10,101 bases of DNA from an uncultured bacterium (lineage in GTDB: Bacteria; Pseudomonadota; Alphaproteobacteria; CAISDR01). The notes under the pieces were generated by a model, which was not told the DNA's origin, did not search any database, and saw only the letters and a program-made list of their open reading frames with translations. Numbering within the stretch: the stretch's first letter is position 1; the number at the start of each line of letters is the position of its first letter. The position numbers and the translations under genes were made by a program. This document shows, in pieces, positions 6,947 to 10,101 of this stretch. The stretch covers positions 1 through 10,101 of the forward strand of contig CAISDR010000386.1 in NCBI GenBank assembly GCA_903884125.1, in the 5' to 3' direction.

Positions 6947-8203
6947 ATGAGCGCACGGTGGATCACGGCGGCAATCGGTATCCGGTATCGCGAGCACCCT
7001 GAGCGAAAGCACGGCAAGCGGCCAGACCGCTATTTTGCGATCCGGCATAGGGTGGACGGTCGCCGCGTCGAGGAAGCTCTGGGTTGGGCAAGCGAGGGCT
7101 GGACGGTCGAGAAAGCATCCAATGAACTGTCAAAACTCAAGGAAGCCACCCGCACCGGCCAAGGCGATCCGACGCTTCGTGCTAAACGCGAGAAGGCGGA
7201 CGCTGGACGGAAGGCCGAAGCGCGCCGAGCGCGATTAGAGAAGACAGTCTCGGACCTTTGGGGGAGGTATCTCAAAGAGGTTGCTGCGGTCGCGAACAAG
7301 CCTCGCACTTTGGCCGAGAAAGCCCGTATGTGGGAGACACGCATCAAGCCAGCTATTGGTCACATTATGGTCAACGAGGTAACCGAGGAAGATGCGGGCG
7401 CAATTGTCCGCGCCCCGCTTAAGACGGACGCAAAGGGCGTGATCACGGGTGGCAAGGCAGAGGCTGCCAACCTCTATCGGCTCCAGCACCATTTATTTCG
7501 TAAGGCTTTGGGTTGGGGGCTCCGCTCTAAGGAATTGGGTAACCCACTAGAAAATGTTAACGAGCCAAAGGTTCCGCGTCGCGAGCGGCTCTTTACCGCT
7601 GGCGAGATCGGCGCGCTACTGAACGCCTTGGATGCCAAGAGGAAAGATGGCACTTGTCACAATCAGGTTGCGGCGGCGATCAAGGCGGCCATCCTATCAG
7701 GTGCGCGGATTTCCGAATTGCTGACGCTTCGCTGGACCGACATTCGCCGCGACGAAATGGAAATTCACTTACCCGATACCAAGTCGGGCTTCTCCCGGCG
7801 TCCGCTTTCAACTGAGTTATTGGCTCTGTTCGACACGGTTAAAAAGATGCCGGGTGTGCCGTTTGTCTTCCGAGGCATCGAGGACCCTAGAACATTCCTG
7901 AGCTATAATACCGTTGAAAAGGCCTTTCATGACATCGCTAAGGCCGCAAAAGTAGAGGGCTGTTCGCTCCACACGATCCGGCATTGGTTCGCGACCATGA
8001 CGGCGAATTCGGTCAACAATCCGCGCGTGGGCATGGCCTTGACGGGCCACAAGAGCCACGCTGCCTATATGAACTATCTTCATTCCGACAAGGAACAAGC
8101 TCGCGCCTTAGCCGATCAGCTTGCCGCGCTGGCAACGAGGTCTGCCGAAAAACCTGAAAATGTCGCGACGCTAGCGGATAAGCGGCAGGCTAACGGGACC
8201 TAA
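6947..8203 (+). CDS. Tyrosine recombinase / phage-type integrase
   Basis: The 418-residue product is a site-specific recombinase predicted to integrate and excise the element at the tRNA-derived site 160 bases upstream. The catalytic domain has all the expected residues: R254 in GARISELLTLRW, K279 in DTKSG, H342 and R345 in HTIRHWFA, H368 in LTGHKS and the nucleophile Y377 in MNYLH, nine residues after H368 as usual. Residues about 100-200 form the core-binding SAM-like domain (LWGRYLKEV...RMWETRIKPAIGHIMVNEVTEEDA). The N-terminal 60 residues (YFAIRHRVDGRRVEEALGWASEGWT) look like an arm-binding domain, followed by a charged, Lys/Arg-rich linker (about 79-100). A GGAG Shine-Dalgarno precedes the ATG by nine bases. 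The gene appears intact, so the element may still be mobile. Confidence 0.93.
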   Translation: MSARWITAAIGIRYREHPERKHGKRPDRYFAIRHRVDGRRVEEALGWASEGWTVEKASNELSKLKEATRTGQGDPTLRAKREKADAGRKAEARRARLEKTVSDLWGRYLKEVAAVANKPRTLAEKARMWETRIKPAIGHIMVNEVTEEDAGAIVRAPLKTDAKGVITGGKAEAANLYRLQHHLFRKALGWGLRSKELGNPLENVNEPKVPRRERLFTAGEIGALLNALDAKRKDGTCHNQVAAAIKAAILSGARISELLTLRWTDIRRDEMEIHLPDTKSGFSRRPLSTELLALFDTVKKMPGVPFVFRGIEDPRTFLSYNTVEKAFHDIAKAAKVEGCSLHTIRHWFATMTANSVNNPRVGMALTGHKSHAAYMNYLHSDKEQARALADQLAALATRSAEKPENVATLADKRQANGT

Positions 8204-8205
8204 TC

Positions 8206-8982
8206 ATGCGTCGCCAAACGATTGATCCACCAATTTGGTTTAAGCCCGAACGATATGCGGGCCTAGGTACGGGCCTGACCCGCAAAAATCTTGGCCTTTG
8301 GCTTGATGTGTTTATGCAAATTGATGCCGTGCCGCGTTGCGATGAAATACGAGGCAATGCCACCATTAGCGAAATATGGCCGGATGGCACAACACACGAG
8401 TCCTGTATTCTTGGTGACGACCCGTTGCTAAAGCCCGGCACCGATACGCCACCGCTGGCAATTACGGAATTGGAGCGCGCTCGAAACCCGTTTATGCCCG
8501 CCTATCTTGGCGTACCAAATGTGGAAATCGTCGAAGACGCGCTTCCCGAAATCAGCAAGATGGATCGAAGCCCACTCCGCGTTGGAATTCTTATCGACCT
8601 TCGAGCCGATGACGAGCGAATTTTTAAGACCATCAAACGCGATTTGCGCAAGAAAATGGCCGAGGCGCGAAGGGCCCAAGGCATCAAATTGCCAAGAAGT
8701 AGGGGCAAACACAAAGCCGGTAAGATCACGAAGGCAATTCTGGATATGTGGAAAAAACACAAGATCATTGAATTGGCTGAATTGCTTATTTGGGGAGAAA
8801 GCCAAGCGACGAAGCCCAGGAAGGCGGCAATCGGTAAGTGGCTTTTTGGCGACCAAGAAAACCTCAGCGACAGGGTAAAGGCATCAGAAGAAATATTGTA
8901 CGAAGCCCTCGAGAGCGTTCCGCGCCTTGCGTCCACAATTGGAGCGATCGCAGCGCCCCGAACCGGCCAATACACCCCTTAA
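8206..8982 (+). CDS. DUF6387-like protein next to the integrase
   Basis: The 258-residue product starts two bases after the integrase stop (TAA-TC-ATG), which points to one transcript and probably coupled translation. The N-terminus has PPIWFKPERYAGL (8-20), matching the P-x-WF-x-x-x-x-Y opening of DUF6387 proteins, which are commonly found beside integrases. A second family-like segment is VGILIDLRADDERIFKTIKRDLRKK (126-150; the acidic DLRADDE part corresponds to the conserved IDLsaxDe stretch). It is followed by a basic linker (LPRSRGKHKAGK) and a helical region (IIELAELLIWGES, 187-199). There is no signal or membrane segment. The role is unknown; the position suggests an accessory to integration, excision or element maintenance. 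I recognise the family by pattern only, so an unrelated hypothetical remains possible. Confidence 0.6.
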   Translation: MRRQTIDPPIWFKPERYAGLGTGLTRKNLGLWLDVFMQIDAVPRCDEIRGNATISEIWPDGTTHESCILGDDPLLKPGTDTPPLAITELERARNPFMPAYLGVPNVEIVEDALPEISKMDRSPLRVGILIDLRADDERIFKTIKRDLRKKMAEARRAQGIKLPRSRGKHKAGKITKAILDMWKKHKIIELAELLIWGESQATKPRKAAIGKWLFGDQENLSDRVKASEEILYEALESVPRLASTIGAIAAPRTGQYTP

Positions 8983-9041
8983 TTAGAACTTTAATTGACC
9001 GGGTTTTTTTGAACGCAAAGAGACTACACAGTTGCCCCCGT

Positions 9042-9060
9042 TGGCGCGAGTTGAGCGCCA
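9042..9060 (+). promoter_or_regulatory. Perfect hairpin / operator-like inverted repeat before the AlpA-like gene
   Basis: TGGCGC and GCGCCA are perfect inverted copies separated by GAGTTGA. The repeat ends eight bases before the Shine-Dalgarno of the next gene. There is no T run after it, so it is not a terminator; it could be an operator for the small DNA-binding protein or a leader hairpin. A TTGACC box at 8995-9000 could be the -35 of a promoter here, but no clear -10 follows. Confidence 0.4.
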
Positions 9061-9068
9061 TTATCACC

Positions 9069-9073
9069 GGAGG
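9069..9073 (+). promoter_or_regulatory. Strong Shine-Dalgarno that selects a TTG start
   Basis: GGAGG lies five bases before TTG at 9079. No ATG or GTG in that frame is placed as well, so this site decides the start of the AlpA-like gene. Confidence 0.65.
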
Positions 9074-9078
9074 CAACA

Positions 9079-9300
9079 TTGACCGATCCATTAGAACAAG
9101 TCCAAGCGGAATGGCCGCCCATTTTCGCCGGACCAAAGATCACTGAACTAAGTGGCGGCGCCATCGCCTGGGGCACGGTCCAGAACAAAAGGTCTCGCAA
9201 GGAAATCCCACCCGACTGCTTCATTTACAGCGGCCCGAAAGTCTTGGTCGTGCGCGACCGATTTCTGGAATGGTGGCGCTCCCAATTGAGGGCAGCCTGA
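9079..9300 (+). CDS. Small AlpA/excisionase-like DNA-binding protein
   Basis: The 73-residue product has the length and shape of MerR-like winged-helix excisionases and AlpA regulators. A helical segment (about 17-36: GPKITELSGGAIAWGTVQNK) is followed by a turn with RKEIPPDCFI (39-48), a beta-hairpin wing YSGPKVLVVRDRF (49-61) and a closing helix LEWWRSQL (62-69). The layout matches the usual pattern of helix-turn-helix, then IPP-x-x-F, then the wing carrying the R-x-x-F/L-x-x-W signature. Such proteins control recombination direction or switch on the integrase. The gene uses a TTG start behind GGAGG. Its stop overlaps the next start by one base (TGATG), so the following gene is coupled to it. 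The specific family is inferred from pattern. Confidence 0.6.
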   Translation: MTDPLEQVQAEWPPIFAGPKITELSGGAIAWGTVQNKRSRKEIPPDCFIYSGPKVLVVRDRFLEWWRSQLRAA

Positions 9301-9656
9301 TGAAATGCGCGAAATTCGAGGTCACCGGTGACGCCGGCGAAACGCGAGTAATTGAACTTTGCGATCCATTGAAATCAGCTTTGAGGCTTTTGATCCGTGT
9401 CGGGTCCGAAGGGCTCTCCCCAGTCGAACGACCAAACCCACGTTGGAGCGAAAGAGTCGACGATTTATGTGCTCGGGGGGTGTCGATAGTATCGACCCTA
9501 AATGGCCCACTGCTGGCATTGCGAGGCCGGCCCTACAATTATCGATTAAAGGGCCAAGCGACTCATTTGGGACAATCCGAGGAGGGCGACGCGCAAAAAT
9601 TGATAGAGGCCACCAGCGCCCAAAATTTCGGCCTGCATCGGGTATATCAAAGTTAA
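9300..9656 (+). CDS. Winged-helix-like small protein of the element
   Basis: From the ATG that overlaps the previous stop by one base the product has 118 residues. A longer frame from 9270 would run inside the previous gene and is unlikely; GAGGG lies nine bases before the chosen ATG. Residues about 22-55 (SALRLLIRVGSEGLSPVERPNPRWSERVDDLCARG) resemble a short helix-turn-helix, and residues 56-84 (VSIVSTLNGPLL...YNYRL) resemble the wing of proteins annotated as winged-helix-domain in prophages and islands of alphaproteobacteria. There is no signal or membrane segment. A DNA-binding role in element regulation or replication is likely but not shown. The start codon is preferred for its coupling to the AlpA-like gene. 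Confidence 0.6.
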   Translation: MKCAKFEVTGDAGETRVIELCDPLKSALRLLIRVGSEGLSPVERPNPRWSERVDDLCARGVSIVSTLNGPLLALRGRPYNYRLKGQATHLGQSEEGDAQKLIEATSAQNFGLHRVYQS

Positions 9657-9661
9657 AGTTG

Positions 9662-10101
9662 ATGCCAAAATCCAAACGACGCCGTAAGCACGACAATACC
9701 GGGCGATCAATCGCCCCGGAACGGTTTATCTTGGTGCCGCATTGGATCCTGAAGACTAAGGCTTGGCGGTCACTTACAGGCAATGCATGGAAACTGCTTA
9801 CAGCGATGTGGGCACGCCATGATGGGAACAACAATGGCCGTATAGGTTTTGGCGTCCGATCTGGAATTCTGGTCCGAGACCCCGGCACCGGTCAATGGCT
9901 TGAAGAATCATTCGGGCTTTCACGAGAGCAAGTCCGCCGCGAACTAATCGAACTTGAACGACATGGTTTCATAAAGTGCATTACTGTTTCAACTTTTGGG
10001 CAAAAACGCCTTGTTCGTGAGTGGCAGTTGACAATGGAGCCCACCAGCAACTCAGGACCAACCAAAGAGTTTGCAGGATGGATACCCGACCAAAAATTGG
10101 A
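9662..10101 (+). CDS. Replication-initiation-like helix-turn-helix protein (3' end outside window)
   Basis: The frame from ATG at 9662 stays open to the window edge (146 full codons). After a basic tail (PKSKRRRKH) come RFILVPHWILKTKAWRSLTGNAWKLLT (about 22-48), ARHDGNNNGRIGFG (51-64), and a helix-turn-helix SFGLSREQVRRELIELERHGFI (about 83-104). This order (a P-x-W-x-x-x-x-AWRSL helix, a G-x-NNG-x-I loop, then a winged helix ending in GFI) is that of phage O-like replication proteins and of common helix-turn-helix proteins of alphaproteobacterial islands. Such proteins bind the element origin or regulate it. It starts six bases after the previous gene's stop, in the same likely operon. No strong Shine-Dalgarno is visible, so translation probably depends on coupling. 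The missing C-terminus prevents a firm functional call. Confidence 0.65.
   Translation, partial: MPKSKRRRKHDNTGRSIAPERFILVPHWILKTKAWRSLTGNAWKLLTAMWARHDGNNNGRIGFGVRSGILVRDPGTGQWLEESFGLSREQVRRELIELERHGFIKCITVSTFGQKRLVREWQLTMEPTSNSGPTKEFAGWIPDQKL

Noticed and set aside
8428..8975. Long minus-strand open frames opposite the DUF6387-like gene
   Set aside because: The plus-strand gene is coupled to the integrase and has family-like motifs; the minus frames show none and look like antisense shadows.
8983..9010. Rho-independent terminator ending in the seven-T run at 9004-9010
   Set aside because: The sequence before the T run can form only a weak AT-rich pairing and no stable GC stem is present.
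9270..9299. Upstream start for the winged-helix-like gene
   Set aside because: It would lie inside the AlpA-like coding sequence, while the ATG at 9300 has a Shine-Dalgarno and a one-base overlap with the previous stop.
9322..9888. A 188-residue open frame on the minus strand
   Set aside because: It lies opposite two better supported plus-strand genes, is rich in Pro/Arg with no recognisable motif, and has no ribosome site or fitting neighbour.
1..10101. CRISPR array or insertion-sequence ends
   Set aside because: No regularly spaced repeats, no transposase frame and no terminal inverted repeats were seen.

Overview
The window looks like chromosomal DNA of an alphaproteobacterium, by style Rhodospirillales- or Acetobacterales-like. 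The grounds are moderately GC-rich DNA, Tat signals of the RRxFL type, and an accessory-module style common in that class. No ribosomal RNA or housekeeping marker is present, so the taxonomic call is only an inference. The window divides into a resident part (about 1-6735) and the left end of an integrated element (about 6736 to the right edge).

Resident part. Two plus-strand genes at the left edge encode sugar-transfer enzymes. The first is the C-terminal end of a probable glycosyltransferase. It overlaps by ATGA a complete CgeB-like group 1 glycosyltransferase of 353 residues. Facing them, and overlapping the second by 12 bases tail to tail, is a minus-strand set of four genes read from right to left: a Tat-exported DUF1501 protein, a DUF1800 protein, a Tat-exported tyrosinase (type-3 copper polyphenol oxidase) and a Sec-exported protein with two copies of a GWWY...ESGRGY repeat. 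The first three lie 7 and 50 bases apart and look like one operon. The last is 148 bases further on and may have its own promoter. DUF1501 and DUF1800 are a recurrent pair of unknown biochemical role. Their linkage to a tyrosinase and a repeat-bearing secreted protein suggests an oxidative cell-surface or envelope system, and this is the most original feature of the window.

Element. The 320-base gap between the DUF1501 gene and the integrase holds, on the minus strand, a fragment that matches the 3' part of a type II tRNA, probably tRNA-Leu with anticodon CAA. It starts in the anticodon loop and ends at the discriminator, and no 5' half adjoins it. This is what one expects of an attachment site left by integration into a tRNA gene. 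It is followed by a -10-like box, GGGGGAC direct and inverted repeats, and a tyrosine recombinase with all catalytic residues. Then, all on the plus strand, come a DUF6387-like protein that may be translationally coupled to the integrase, a small AlpA/excisionase-like DNA-binding protein with a TTG start and a strong Shine-Dalgarno, a winged-helix-like protein and the first 146 codons of a replication-initiation-like helix-turn-helix protein that runs off the right edge. Integration, directionality control and putative replication genes in one block suggest an integrative element or phage satellite. Its cargo and right end are outside the window.
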